Positions 1 to 12,580 are shown, counted from the stretch's first letter. The stretch is DNA of 64,000 nucleotides from Hevea brasiliensis (GCF_030052815.1 NC_079503.1:56090735-56154734), one strand, 5' to 3'. Notes: a model not told the origin generated them from the sequence alone. Made by a program: numbers and translations.

Positions 1-315
1 AACTTTTAAAATTCAGATTTGAATCACATTCAAATAATTTTTAAAATTCTAATTTGAATCAAAATTTAATTGTGTGATTAAAATTCTAATTAAAAAATTT
101 AATTAGACATAGGATGAGCTTTTAGATCATACAACAATTGCAAATTAAAAAGCCAAACCTTTGCACCACCCATGAAGCCAAACCATGTGCACCATTGATG
201 GTGTTCTTCAAGCATGCTGCCACACATCCATTGCAACCAGCAATGGATAAATCATCTCATGATCAAAACACACAATTAAATCATATAATCAACAATCTAA
301 ATGGTAAATATAGTG
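1..315 (-). mobile_element. Internal leader of a minus-strand family K LTR element (partial)
   Basis: This AT-rich stretch lies directly inside a primer-binding site and a 2.1 kb LTR, both on the minus strand, so it is the untranslated leader of an element whose body continues past the left edge. I see no gag or pol similarity in it. The short plus-strand reading frame at 138-332 runs antisense and across the primer site, and is not credible. Whether the element is autonomous cannot be judged from 315 bases. Confidence 0.7.
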
Positions 316-327
316 GCTCTGATACCA
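316..327 (-). promoter_or_regulatory. Primer-binding site, initiator tRNA-Met type
   Basis: On the minus strand this reads TGGTATCAGAGC, the usual plant initiator tRNA-Met primer match. It lies two bases after the LTR end at 330. This fixes the orientation of the K LTR and marks it as a 5' LTR. Confidence 0.88.
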
Positions 328-329
328 AT

Positions 330-2436
330 TGAAGGAGTGGAAGCATGAAAAACACAAGTTTATACCATTGAATTCAAAAATTTTCACCTATGATCACATG
401 CATCATGCAAGATTTATTTTTATCTATTTGATTTCAATGATAAACAATATATTAAAACTCTTTTAATATGTTTTTGGATCTATATTTTCCATTTAAGATT
501 TTATAATTAATCAGATTAATTTTAGAACCCTAGATTAAATCAAGAACAAACACACTAACCTCTTGATGCACTACAGTGTATTTGCGCCTTTGAGATTCGT
601 CTTCAGGACACCAAATGTTGTCCCTCTAGCTTTCACACCAAGAACACCTATGGCAGCCCTTGAACAACTTCTAAAGCTTTTTCTATTATTTAGAAAATCA
701 AGTTCTGCCTTTTAAGAGATTAAAGATGCAAATAAGACACTAGAAACGATTTCTAGTATTTTTAATTCAAGAGATTGTTTGCTAATCTCTTGGAATATAA
801 GAGAAATGAAGAGGAAGAGAGAATATGAGTCTCAAGGGTGGCAGCACACAATGGGAGGCAGCAGCTTGTGTTTTCATTTTTTCATAACAACACTTATATA
901 GCTAGGTCACCACTTAAACCCTTGCCACATGTCACCCTTTGATTGGTTCTAGGTTTAATTGACCCAATCACATTGTGCCAAGTGTCAAACCTATATTTAA
1001 TCTTAATTTTAATCATCTTACATGATTAAAATACATTTGGCAAGCTTATGTGTAATTCCATGTGTCACCATCTCATGGTGGCACATGTCACCCTGTGAAA
1101 TGACCAAAATGCCCCTGTGTCTTAATTTTGAGTTTTTAACCCAGAATAATTATTTCTCTTCTTCTAATCAATTTATATCAAATATAAATTAATTAATTAA
1201 TCTCTATTAATTAATTTCTCATTAATTAAATTCATATTTAAGCACTTTAAATATAAATTTAACTTATACTATATATCTAATAATCTAGATTTGGTTTCAA
1301 GTCATGCTAGGGACTTTGCAATCTAATTGCAAACCAAACCTATTTAATTAATCAATTAAACTCTTTAATTAATTAACAAAATCATATTTAATTAGGTGAT
1401 AACTTGTGTATGTGTGTGAATTACTAGGCTCATCACTAATTGGCAATGAGATATGATATCAACTCTTAATATCATCATAACTCTTTCTTACCATAAAAGA
1501 TTTCTCAAAATCATTTTATGCACCTCATAGACCATGGTTAACACCTAGCATAGCATGCCATGGCCACCTAATTAGTAATAAGGTTTACCTCAAATGAACC
1601 TATAATTATATGTTACCATGCACTGGAATCTCTCTGTTACAAAATCCCAACTCAAGCTGGAGTCATGGTTTATGTCAAACTCCATTTGCTATGAATATTA
1701 TGTTCTCTTTTAATTCCAGTTCTTGATTAAAAATATTTTCTCATCAGAAACTCTTTTCTGATTAAATCTATATGTCCTGGCTAGGAACTTGAAACATCAA
1801 GAACAATTAAATGAACATAGGATTTTATCTCTATTTACTTAGAGGAACAGATTCCATCTTGATCAACACCTACCTCCATATATAGCTAGTAGGAGCCAAC
1901 ACATGCCCATATACCCATACATAGTACAAGTATGAAAGTAGTATCAAACTCAAACTACTTATATACAAGATGATTGTGCTATCTCAGGTCTAAAGATTAT
2001 ATGCACTGATATGATTTATGACAAAACATTGACAAGAGTAAACTCTATGTGCTTGTCATAAATGTCACTGGTTCGGCCTACTTATCATTTATAAGTGCCT
2101 ATCATGTTTGTCATATGGCATGAGACTCACCATTCCATCTTATTTATATCTCATATAAATAACTTGGAAACAAACATGAATATAATCTTTCTAGATAAGT
2201 CATGTCCTTATTTTGAAGTATCCTCGATTGTGAACCTATTTATGATACTTTGTACTAGAAATACTATCACTCATATTCCTAACAACTTAAGAATAGAATT
2301 TCTAACAAAATATCAATGGACCTTTTCTATTACACATAAATATCTTATGTAAAAAGAAAAGTGAAAGTGCCTTTTATTAATAAAAACATGTACAAGATAC
2401 ATACTAAATGATATGCTCTAGGGCATACTACTAACA
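330..2436 (-). mobile_element. Family K LTR, copy 1 (5' LTR, 2107 bp)
   Basis: On the minus strand the LTR begins TGTTAGTAGTATGCCC and ends CACTCCTTCA, so it has TG...CA ends. It is followed by a tRNA-Met primer site, which identifies a 5' LTR. The whole length is collinear with the copies at 14847-16614 (same strand) and 30882-32989 (opposite strand). Copy 1 sits in the RT/RNase H connection region of a gypsy pol remnant. The right flank is CTAAT; the matching duplication would be off the window. Superfamily is undetermined because no coding sequence is visible: a Copia member or a non-coding large retrotransposon derivative is equally possible. Confidence 0.85.
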
Positions 2437-4459
2437 CTAATAACTAAGTTAACTCAAAAGAATAATTTTGAATGGAATGATCAGTGTGAGGAGAGCTTTC
2501 AGAAGCTTAAAGAGTATCTAATTTTAACACTATTATTAGTTTTGCCTACAGGTAATGAAGATTTCATTATTTATTGTAATGCCTCTAGAGTAGGTTTAGG
2601 ATGTATTCTTATGCAAAATGGTAGAGTAATAGCTTATGCTTTAAGGCAGTTGAAGAAGCATAAAGTTAACTATCCCACTCATGACTTAGAGTTGGTGATC
2701 ATAGTCTTTGCCCTAAAGATGTTAAGGCACTATCTATATGGGGCTAAATATGAAATCTTCATAGACTATAAGTGTCTCCAGTACATCTTCAAACAGAAAT
2801 AGATGAATCTTAGATAGAGAAGATGGGTAGAACTACTCAGTGATTATGATTGTAACATCCAGCATCATCTAAGAAAAGCAAATGTAATTGCAGATGTCCT
2901 CAGCCAAGAATCATTTGATAGTTTAGCTCATATATTTATAGAAAGGTAGCTTATCTTAAAGTAGTTACACCAGTTGATTAGAGAAGGGTTATAGCTAGAG
3001 TTATTAGTTAAGGATACCTAGATAGCTTAAATGAAGGTGATACCAGTGTACTTGAGACAAGTAGTAGAGAGGTAGCACGAAGACCCTGAGTTGGTAAAGA
3101 TAGCTAAAGCAGTGCAAAAGGGTAAGGACCCTGAGTTCTGATTTGATGGGAAATGAGTGTTAAGATATGGTAGTAGGTTATGTGTACTAGATGATATGAG
3201 GCTCAAAAGAGACATTATGAGAGAAGCTTATAATGCTGGGTATAGTATCCATCCTGGGGCCACCAAAATGTATCAAGATCTAAAGAAGGTGTATTGGTGG
3301 CCTTCCATGAAGAAGGAAATTTCATAGTTTATGTTTGCTTGTGAAGTCTATCAGAGAGTGAACCTAAACATCAAAACTTGGCAGAATGCTTAACCCACTA
3401 CCCATTCCAGAATGGGAATGGGAAAATGTGGGAATGGGAAAATATAGTAATGGACTTTGTTGTGGGGTTACCAGAAGCCTACAACAGAAATGACTCTATA
3501 TGAGTTATAGTGGAAAAATTGACCAAGACTACTCACTTAATTATTGTAAGAGCTAGCTACTCTATGGATAAGTTAGCTCAAGTGTACGTGGCAGAGATAG
3601 TGAGGTTGCATGGGGCTTCAGTGATAATAGTTTTTGATAAAGGACCATAGTTCACATCAAGATTTTGGCATTGTGTTCAGAATGAGTTAAGCACCAGGTT
3701 AGACTTTAGCATAGCTTTCCATCCTCAGATAGATGGTCAGTTAGAAAGGACCATATAAACTTTAGAGGATATGCTAAGAATGTGTGTACTTAACTTTGGA
3801 AGATCATGGAAAAAATATCTTTCTCTAGTTGAGATTGCATACAACAACAGCTATCACTCTAGGATCAAAATGGCATCACGTGAAGCTCTATATGGGAGGA
3901 AGTACAGGTCTCCTATATATTGGGAAGAAGTAAGTAAAAGAGCTTTAGCAGGAACAGAGTTGGTGAAAATCACCAATCAAGCCATGCCTTTAATTAGGGC
4001 AAGATTGAAGACAACAGCCGATAGTTAGAAGAGCTATACAAATCTCTGTAGAAGAGAAGTGAATTTCTAGGAAAGCATACGGTACTTGTAAAGGTATCTC
4101 CGATGAAGGGTGTTATCTAGTTTGGGAGGAGAGGCAAACTTGCTCCGAGGTATATTGGACCATGTGAAGTGCTACAAAGTTGGAAATGTATCTTATAAGC
4201 TAGCCTTGCTACTAGAAATGGAGAGGATCCATCCGATGTTTCATGTTTCTCTATTGCAAAAGTATGTATCAGATCCGAACAAGGTTATAAGTGAACCAGA
4301 CATGAAAATTTTGGAAGTTCTTTCTTATGTTGAGCAACATGTCTAGATTGTAGATACACAAATAAGAAGTCTGAGGAAAAAGGAGATACCCATGGTGAAA
4401 GTCCTATGAAATCGCCATAACATGAAGGAATGCATGTGGGACCCATTACTCCATGTTAC
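2437..4459 (+). pseudogene. Ty3/gypsy chromovirus pol remnant: RNase H, integrase, chromodomain-like tail
   Basis: The remnant begins where the K LTR ends, just upstream of RNase H. Visible pieces, in order: RNase H (2542-2802; [19 protein letters not shown], and a TDHKSL-type site changed to IDYKCL); the zinc-binding start of integrase (about 3225-3360; GYSIHPGATKMYQDLKK and YWWPSMKKE); the integrase core (about 3430-4030; HPQIDGQLERT and a YNNSYHS block); and the C-terminal domain (4110-4346; MERIHPMFHVSLLQ). A chromodomain-like end near 4360-4440 reads LRKKEIPMVKVL. Stops, many at Trp or Gln codons, and frameshifts interrupt all frames, so no functional product is possible. It is the 3' part of a copy closely related to the one at 16615-19560. 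Confidence 0.9.
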
Positions 4460-4570
4460 AGCAATATCCTTATCTGTTCTAAGTATGTTTTGCTATGTTT
4501 ATCTATGTTGTGCTTTATATATTCATGTTTGTTTAATATTTGAGGATGAATGCTCCTAAGGGGTGAATAA
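4460..4570 (+). other. 3' untranslated tail and polypurine-like tract before the shared LTR
   Basis: This short non-coding stretch between pol and LTR ends in a purine-rich run (CTAAGGGGTGAATAA) directly before TGTAACACCC. That is the expected place of the plus-strand priming tract, so LTR 4571-6998 acts as the 3' LTR for the pol to its left. Confidence 0.6.
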
Positions 4571-6998
4571 TGTAACACCCACACTTTTCTTGCATCAAAA
4601 ATTCTATCGTTGATGGAATATTCTAATGAATTCAAAGATTCCACAAATAAGGGAATGGTGGTAAAAAGTTAATGTGTATGTAAGAATGAAAATGTTTTGT
4701 AGGTCTTATTGCATAAAAGTTTTAAGAGTTACTTTAGGCAGAAGGAACTTCAGCAGCAGAAGCATGGTCTCTAAACAACTGAAGTCCCTTTTTTCTGTTC
4801 AATTCTTTTTTGGGTAGAATAGACGGTGGTAGTCAGAATTATGACTTTCAGCAACTAAAAGCCCCTCGACAGTGAGGGTATAAAATGGCTAATGACCTTT
4901 TTTTTTATTTAAAAAGAATTTGAATTCTCTTTCCTCTCTCTTTCTCTCTCTTTCTTTCTCTCTCTCTCTAAGCTACCATGGCATGTAAGTTTGGGTTCTA
5001 AGAGGTTTTCTTGGCCACTTTATACTTTGAAGTTTTATTCTTCTATGGGGAAGCCTGGTCAGAGTGGATTGAAGCTGGAATCATCAATTCACTTCCTTCT
5101 CCAATTCAAGAGAAAGAGATAATTTCTCTTTTCTTTTGATCTTTTAGAAGAATCCAAGTATGTCTAGGTGTGTTAGATTGTTGGTTTTTGATTACATATA
5201 TGTTTAGAGGAGTTTTGGAGAATGTCTAGGTTGAGAATGGGGTTACATGTTGAGTTCTTGATGTTTTTATGGTTAAATGCGATGTGTGAAGCTAATGGAA
5301 CTTTGGATTCTAGCTTTTAGTGATTGCATGTGATTTTAAACTTGATTTCAAGTCCCTTTAGGCCTTAAATGGCAAGTTTCTTTGGATGGATTCAAGAATT
5401 TCTTAATGATGTTCTGTTTGAAGTTTGGTTGAATATCGAATTCAAGTTCAATTTGGTTTCGCATGTGTGTTTGGAGCATGATTCCAAGTTGTTTTTGGCC
5501 CTAGACTTGTGTTGAAATATTTGGATTGTGTTTCAGAAGCATAAAATGTGTTTTTGCGTTTTTGGAAGAGAAGTTTTGCTGGTTTTCAAATTGGGAATTT
5601 TGGAAATTCTCAGGTTTGACTGTCGAAAGCCATTGTTTCAATAGCCAAAGCATGTAGTTTCTCAAAAAATAATCTAGAGAAATTCTAGGTTCAGCAGCCA
5701 AAGTCCAAGACATCAGCAGCACAGTAGTTAATGCCCAAAATGGGCACCCAATGTTTAAGGGTTCGGCATCCGAACTTGGTTCGGCAGCCGAACTTGGTTC
5801 TGCTAGCCTTATTTCTCCTTTAGTTCTAAGGCTCCAAAACATGATTTAACTATTCAAAAGCACCTAGAATTTTCTGTTTGATGTATGTATAAAGTCCTAA
5901 AGCTTTGAATAACTCCTTAGGTTTAGATGTTTATGGGATCATACTTGAGGGATTTGGAAAGCTAAGGATCCAAGGCTAGCAATCATTCATGTTAGGTGGT
6001 TGATAAGCTACAAGAGGTGAGTAACTCTAACCTTAATAAATGTAAATTTATTAAAGGTAATCATCCACATGCATCATTTCATTTTTTAGTAGGGTGTATG
6101 TATCTATAATACGAATATGTTGCATTTTTACATAATTATTATCGATGCATGATGGAATTTGGATGACCCATTGGTTCCCCCTATGTTATGTATATGTTAT
6201 GTTATGATGTGATCATGTATGGTCTATGGTAGTGAGACTAGGTGAGGCCTAATAAGTCCTTGGCACACTATTTTTAAGCAAAAGTCTTGAGGAGCCTCTG
6301 TATACGTCAAACACATTGCATATATTAAGCAAAGGTCCTGATGAGCCTTTATATGAGCCAGGCACGTTAGATCTGGGGAATCACGGGTGACAGGTCCATC
6401 CTATGTGAAATGTTTGTGATGTAAAACTCATTAGAATGATGTATTGCATATGTATAAAATGAATGATATAACTAAATGTTGTTAATTAGTTTACTCACTA
6501 AACTTGTATAAGCTTATCCTTTTCCCTTACCCTAGGTGCAGGAGTGTAAGAATAGATGACTTCTTTGGAGATTGAGCAGCAGGAGTAGCTATAGAGTTTT
6601 TCTATGTATATTGTATGTTTAATGGACATGTAATATGTAAATAAATAGTAATTGTGTTGGTATTCAGGATTTTTGATATATGTTTTATCTTAAATATAAG
6701 TGATGTAATTATGAATGTTTGAGATATAAGCTAACTCCTTATTTGAGTATGTATATATGAACTAATTACACTTTAGTTATTTATGTATGTAAAGGTTCAA
6801 ATTCTGAACCATATTTATGTTAAGAATGTTTAATTATGAAAGAGAAAAGTAAAGTGTAATGGTTTGGAGTATGCTTGGATTGTGAGATACAAGGAAGTGT
6901 TTATGTTTAATAAGTTTTTAGGCTTACTATGAGTTTCGATAGCATTAAGTTGACCTGATTCCTAGCATTGGTAATGGCCTCTAGGCTGGGTCATTACA
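4571..6998 (+). mobile_element. AB-family LTR, left copy (2428 bp), shared between two elements
   Basis: Starts TGTAACACCCACAC and ends GGCTGGGTCATTACA. It is collinear with 19651-21736. It contains a pyrimidine-rich CT tract (about 4925-4970) and no coding sequence; the minus-strand frame at 5501-5842 is antisense noise. A degenerate tRNA-Met-like primer site (GGTTTCAATAGC) follows at 6999. Functions as 3' LTR to 2437-4570 and 5' LTR to 6999 onward. Confidence 0.85.
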
Positions 6999-8142
6999 GG
7001 TTTCAATAGCAGTATGAGGGAAATGCAAGAAATATTGGGTTTATGGGTTATGGTGCAATTATCCCCAATAGGGAAACGCGAGAAACATTGGGTTTATGGG
7101 CTACCTTTAGTACCCTTCTTTCATGTCCTACCCATCTTTCTTCCCACAATTTAACCCCTTATTCTATGTATTTTCCCCAACAGTACCCCCAAAACCCTCC
7201 AACCACCATGGGAACAAAGGACCCCATGGAGGGAGTTATAAGAGGGCAAGTACCACCACATGCAACCTCAGTAGTTCAGACTCAAGGGACTAGGTTAGGC
7301 AGCAGATGTAAGGCTAATATAATAGACTACCTAAAGTTGGATGTACCCAAATACAAAGAAAGGGATGGTCCATTTGAGTAACTAAAGGCAGTCAAATCTA
7401 TAACTAATGAATTGGAGGCTAGTGACAGTAAGGCCATTCAAATGATTAGATTTATACTAAAGTATGAGAAGGCTAAGAAATGGTATAAGACATACATTAT
7501 GAGTAGGATAAACAATATGACCTGGTAATAGTTTGTTGTAGAGTTTACCAACTTGGCTATTCTAGAAAGCTCTAGGGAACTAAAAATGGTGGAGTTTGAA
7601 TAGTTAAGGCAAATAGTTAATATGAGTGTAGATAAGTATACAGACAAGTTTGTGGATCTTTTGTAGCATGTGGGCAAGATTATGATACTAGTAAAAAGAA
7701 GTAAAAAAGGTACACCCAAAGGTTACACTTTCACTACTCTTCATTAATATTGGCTGCAGAAACCCATAACTTCCATTCCATAATAGATGCTGTGAGGAAA
7801 ATGGAAGCAGGGGCTATCATTGAAGGGAGTTTGGACCTAAAAAGTTAAGGGCCAAGCATTCCACAATTCCTAAAGCCACAAATGCAAGGAGGTTTAGTCC
7901 CTTGATTAAGACTAATTCTTCATCTAGAACTAAGAAAGAGAAAGGGGTAAAGTTTGCTAAAAATACATAAGAAAAACAAGTTTTGCGACAAGATCAAATC
8001 TTGTCTTAAGATGGGAAGTAGTTTAGTTTGGGTTTAGATACTTTGGGCTATGTGAGATGTGGGAAAGCTCACTGAGGACCTTATAGGTTTGGAAACTCTG
8101 AATGTTATAGGCATGGTCAAGAGGAACATATGGAAGGGAATG
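6999..8142 (+). pseudogene. gypsy gag remnant, N-terminal and capsid part, cut in the zinc knuckle
   Basis: The gag of element AB. The open part at 7043-7381 is Pro/Gln-rich (YPQNPPTTMGTKDPMEG) and runs to YLKLDVPKYKERDGPFE, typical of the start of a capsid domain. A capsid-like stretch follows with stops (KYEKAKKWYKTY; LRQIVNMSVDKYTDKF). Near 8040-8130 there is a decayed CCHC nucleocapsid motif (CGKAH, then CYRHGQEEHMEG). The frame is cut at GAATG (8138-8142), where element X entered, and the knuckle resumes at 14574. There are many in-frame stops. Gag would have formed the particle coat and bound RNA. Confidence 0.82.
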
Positions 8143-9541
8143 TGATGAAGTCAAATTATATGGACATTTAAGGTTAACATTCATTGCATTTTGTTGACAT
8201 TTAGTCTCCTTTCATATTTATTTTTATGTGTTTTTAGTATTATTTTAGAGAACATATTAATCTAACTTAATTCATTAATTTTTATATTTCATTAGGTGTT
8301 TTTATGTGTTTCTAGAATTAAAGATGAGTTTGGAAGAGATTCGGAGGTCAAAACGTAAAGACTATAGGGCCAAAAGCATTACACGGCCCATGTAAACAAC
8401 CCTGTCTACTTTCCTGCACCCCATGTAACCTTCTGGATGAAAGAACGCTAAAAAATTGAAGTTGTAGAAAGTTACACAGGGTGGGGCGTGTAACACTACA
8501 TGGCCAGTGTAAAGTGTCCTGACAACAATTCTGACTTGACTTTTCTTTCTTCTAACCTGACTCGGATGGACGTCTAAGGCTTCTAGGACTAGGAAATTAG
8601 GGTTTTTACACTAGATATACATATAACAAGTTAAGAATTGAGAGGGCGAAGGAGAATTTACATTCAAGAATGCACATCAACTTTAAGAAAAGGCAAAGGA
8701 AAAACAAGATCTGCAAGATTGCTAGAAAGGATTTTCAGCAGAAATTCCAAAAGTCCAAGGCCGTGATTCTCCCTCTGGGTTCTTCCATTCTTTTTTTCTT
8801 CTCATGTCTTTTTTTTTATTATTTTATAAACTTGATTGTAAAACTCACCATGTGTGAGTAGTCTCTTTATTCTAGGGTTAGGGATGTAGCACTATTAATT
8901 TAATTATGGATATGATTTGATTATTTAATATATTAGGGGTTTTGTTCTTTGATTCAATATCTTGTGCTCTTAATACATGCTATGAGGTAGCACCCACTAA
9001 ACTATGAACTAAGACACTAATTGAAGAACTAAAAGGCGAAGATTAGTATTAGAAAATTAGGATTTTGAACTTAGGAAATCTGACCTAGAGATAGGGTGAT
9101 GACCTTTATGGACTTCCAAAATTAATCAAAGATCTTAAAGGGTTCTAATTAATTTAATCACCATGAAAGTAAGGTTTAGGTTAATTAAAATACACCTTGA
9201 GTGCTTTGAGAGAGGACTTAAGATAACTTAGGATTAATTTCCATCAAAGTAATAATCTCCCTTTTATTGAATAAATTAGATTGATTCTATAATTGATTGA
9301 AGTGTGAACCCCCAACTCTAGAATGCCTTTATCCATTAATATTTAAGTTTAGTTAATTGTTTTAGATTTTATTTCTTTTAATTTAGATTTAATTACTATT
9401 TCTATACAATTCGATTGTCTAGATAATTAAAATAACTATAGTTCGGTACTCAACATGGTCCTCGTGGGAATGATACTTTACTCATCACTTTATTATTTGT
9501 TAGCTATCATGTACTTGCGGTAGTTGTAAAATCATTAAACA
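8143..9541 (+). mobile_element. Element X 5' LTR
   Basis: Begins TGATGAAGTC and ends ATTAAACA. It is collinear throughout with 13171-14568. In the first 155 or so aligned bases I count about 16 differences, all transitions. It contains no gene. The reading frame at 8670-8861 falls in a part also present in the 3' LTR and is not a conserved product. No clear tRNA primer match follows. Confidence 0.85.
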
Positions 9542-9606
9542 AATGCTTAGTGATTTGATTAATCTAGACATTCTTATTTCTTTTATAGTTTATTTCTTGA
9601 CTAATT

Positions 9607-9885
9607 TTGTTTTTACTTGTTTTTCTTGTGAGGTACATTGAGATGTTTCATCGGCAAGTCTTCATAAGTTTTATTCAACAACACAATGAACCTTTATATA
9701 ATGCTTGGAGAAGGTTCAATGAATTGGTAGAGCAATTTTCCAGTCATAATCTTTCAAATCATGAACTCACTCTCAATTTCTATAATGGTTTGGATGAAGC
9801 AACAAAGAATTGGGTAGATTATGGAGCTTGGGCTACTAGTGATCACATTATTCAAAGAAACCATGAGGATGCATTCACTTATTAA
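9607..9885 (+). pseudogene. gag-like capsid fragment of element X
   Basis: The 92-codon frame contains a Retrotrans_gag-like block. The pattern SFIQQHNEPLYNAWRRFNEL, then HELTLNFYNGLDEATKNWVD, matches the usual layout in plant gypsy gag proteins: an E-S/L-W-RF helix followed by a FYNGL helix, then a small-residue stretch. Only about 80 residues are alignable; the frame stops at 9883 where capsid should continue. The start codon shown is just the first ATG, and the true start may be upstream. It lies just inside the 5' LTR, the expected gag position. Probably a truncated gag, non-functional. Confidence 0.65.
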
Positions 9886-10016
9886 ATGACATGGCAGATT
9901 TTGATTACCATTAGTATTGGGATCCTTCACTGCAGGGTTAGAGTCACTAATATCCCCCACACATTCATCAACCTAATATTTCACACCAACCATTCAAGCT
10001 ACAATTAGATGAGAGA

Positions 10017-10626
10017 GTGGGACTTGAAGACATCGTAGCTCCATTGGAAAATTTTAACAACCTAATGGCGAACAATGAGATATCACTTCATGAGGACGAA
10101 TTAAACAAACAAGGTTGGGAAAATGAAGAAGCTTCATGGAAATTTGAACCTATAAAAGAAGTTGAGCCTCAAGAACAAAATTCCTTTGAATATGACTCAC
10201 CAGTAGAATTTCTATAAGAGCAGAAGTTACTCGAAGAAGAAATTGAACCTAAAGTTGAAGAAAACAACTCCTTTATTGTTAATGGGTCATTGGAAGAGTG
10301 CTTACATGAAAACAAATCAGAGATGAAGGTGGTAGATGAAGGTGGTAGATGAAGAAATTAATGAGACTATCAATTTAAGTTCATTAATGATGCTTACACA
10401 TACAACACTAGAAGACCCTTTTCTATCATGGACACCTCCTACATCACCATATGTCCTCCATGAGCTAAAACAGTCCTCATCTCAAACATATCATTTTAAG
10501 CCGTGTGTTGTTCATGCTATGTGCAATCTTGTTTTAGATCTTACTAATCTTGAGGGTACCATAAATCAAGACCCATATGTGGTGTTACATGACAACTACT
10601 ATGGGCGAAAACCATTTTTTGATTAG
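10017..10626 (+). pseudogene. Acidic coding remnant of unknown function in element X
   Basis: Two plus-strand frames (10017-10217 and 10336-10626) and the open stretch between them make a roughly 200-codon region. The first part is very acidic (ASWKFEPIKEVEPQEQNSFE). The second includes SYVLHELK-like and VLDLTNLEGTINQDPYVVLHD segments. A tandem GGTGGTAGATGAA duplication near 10330-10350 shifts the frame. I do not recognise a domain. Position between gag and the non-coding 3' region suggests an accessory product or a decayed gag-pol spacer. Function is not assigned. Confidence 0.4.
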
Positions 10627-11718
10627 CAATTCTAAAAGGGGTTAAGCTAATGACCTCAAATTAGTGCTTCTTGAGAGGCAATCCAAGTTTTAAATATAAT
10701 CTTTGCATTTGTCTATTTGTTTTTATTTTATCACCCTCCTAAACTTGTTTCAATGTTTGTTCACTTTGTAGGTTCAAGAAGCACTTGAAAGGAGCAATAG
10801 AAATCAAAATCACAAATCTTTGAGGGAAGGCATGCTTTTAGGGGGAGTATTCTATATCCATTAGCTTTTTCTTATTATTACATTTATGATGTTGCTCTTG
10901 ACCTGATTATGATATCTTGATGACATTGAGGACAATGTCAAATTTGAGTTTGAGGGTGCATTTCACGTATTGCATTCATGTATTGCATTTCATTATGTAT
11001 CACCTTATTATGTCAATATTATATTTGTGTATCAAAAATCTAGAAAATTTTTAAAAATTTTGAAAATTTTAGACTATTTCAAAAGGCTTTTAACTTAGAA
11101 TTATAACTAAAACCTTGGTGAGCTAATAATTGGACTCTCTGGGAAAGAGGAATGAATGTAACTGAATGGGGAAAAAGGCTTTAATATGTTGTTTGTAAAA
11201 AACTTAATCATCTAAGTGGAGTTAAACTAGTTAAACCCTTTCATAGCTATTAATTTGTCAAATTGAACTTGCAAAATTAGGAGAAAATTTTTGAAATACA
11301 AGCAACCGTAAAAATGCCTCACAAGCTCTAAAATATGTCTCTTACACCTATCAAGGCGAAATCCTAGCATATGCTTGATGAAGAGATGATTAAGGCATTA
11401 TTTGATATAGCCTCATTACGCCTTAGCCATCCTTAATTAAAATATATATCCCTTGCAATCAATTTGAAACCTATATCTATCCCTTAGAATTTATTGCTTA
11501 CCGACATTATTTACCTAGCCCCTAGCCTAAACACCTACCCTATCCTTTCGAGGAAGCTAAATGCATAAGTAAAAAGTATATTAAGTGCAAAAAAATAAAA
11601 AATAGAGAGAGGATGTAGAACTCAAGAAAGAGTGCAAGTATATAATTGAAATCAAAGAAAAATTTGCCTTTCTAACCCAACAAAAGCAATGAGTTTGGAG
11701 GAGAGGACAAAAGGAACA
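10627..11718 (+). other. Non-coding part of element X with a first polypurine-like block
   Basis: No reading frame of interest. At 10923-10960 the sequence CATTGAGGACAATGTC and a following purine-rich GAGTTTGAGGGTG resemble the region just before the 3' LTR in Tat/Athila-like elements, yet the LTR begins only at 13171. The remaining sequence is AT-rich and unremarkable. Confidence 0.45.
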
Positions 11719-11722
<4 letters not shown>

Positions 11723-11782
<60 letters not shown>

Positions 11783-11802
11783 AGAAGAAGAAGAAGAAGA
11801 AG
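11723..11802. repeat. (GA)n microsatellite followed by (GAA)n
   Basis: About 56 bases of perfect AG/GA dinucleotide repeat pass into about 24 bases of GAA trinucleotide repeat. The reverse-strand frame at 11581-11850 (poly-Leu/Ser) is only a translation of this repeat. It lies 17 bases before the TRIM pair. Confidence 0.95.
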
Positions 11803-11818
11803 TCCCAGGATAAGTATC

Positions 11819-12209
11819 CGTAACACCCTAGGCAAATCCCACATCAGCAAAACACGGGAGAGATGCTGGGTTTATAATTTGGTGGTTCGTAACCCCTAGT
11901 GACTCGGTTTAAAACTGTGAGGGCTTCGGCTCAGAGCGGACAATATCACTAGTGGGCCGGGCCATTGCATTTGTGGTATTAGAGCCGCTCCGCGTGCAAC
12001 CTTGAGCGATTGTGGGGCAAACCTCAGCGAGGACGCTGAGTCCCTTAAGGGGGTGGGATTGTAACACCCTAGGCAAATCCCACATCGGCAAAACATGGGA
12101 GAGATGCTAGGTTTATAAGTTGGTGGTTCGTAATCCCTAGTGACACATTTTAAAACCGTGAGGGCTTCGGCCCAGAGCAGACAATTTCACTAGTGGGCCG
12201 GGACGTTAG
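11819..12209 (+). mobile_element. TRIM element, plus-strand copy of a palindromic pair
   Basis: Layout: LTR 11819-11969 (about 151 bp, first base changed, CGTAACACCC), primer site at 11974-11985 (TGGTATTAGAGC, one mismatch to the tRNA-Met match), short internal segment, polypurine tract TTAAGGGGGTGGGAT, and second LTR from 12060 (TGTAACACCCTAGG) to about 12209. No coding capacity, total under 0.4 kb, the definition of a terminal-repeat retrotransposon in miniature. Confidence 0.88.
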
Positions 12210-12580
12210 TGATATTGTCCACTATGGGCCGAAGCCCTCACGGTTTTAAAACGCGTCACTAGGGGTTACGAACCACCAACTTATAAACCCAGCATCTCTC
12301 CCGTGTTTTATCGATGTAGGATTTGCCTAGGGTGTTACAATCCACCCCCCTTATGGGACTCATCGTCCTCGCTGAGGTTTACCCTACCATCATTCAAGGT
12401 TGCACGCGGAGCGGCTCTGATACCACAAATGTAACTGCCCGGCCCACTAGTGAAATTATCCGCTCTAGGCCGAAGCCCTCACGATTTTAAAACGCGTCAC
12501 TAGGGGTTACGAACCACCAACTTATAAACCTAGCATCTGTCCCATGTTTTATCGATGTGGGATTTGCCTAGGGTGTTACA
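12210..12580 (-). mobile_element. TRIM element, minus-strand copy of the palindromic pair
   Basis: Inverted relative to its neighbour. LTR 12210-12339 (lacking about 20 terminal bases at the centre), internal segment with polypurine tract, primer site reading GCTCTGATACCA on the plus strand at 12414-12425, and outer LTR 12430-12580 ending GGGTGTTACA. GTATC follows at 12581-12585 and also precedes the plus-strand copy at 11814-11818, so the two TRIMs share one target duplication. Confidence 0.88.

Noticed and set aside
138..332. 64-codon plus-strand frame
   Set aside because: Runs antisense through the leader and primer site of a minus-strand element.
11581..11850. Reverse-strand Leu/Ser-rich protein
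   Set aside because: Direct translation of the GA/GAA microsatellite.
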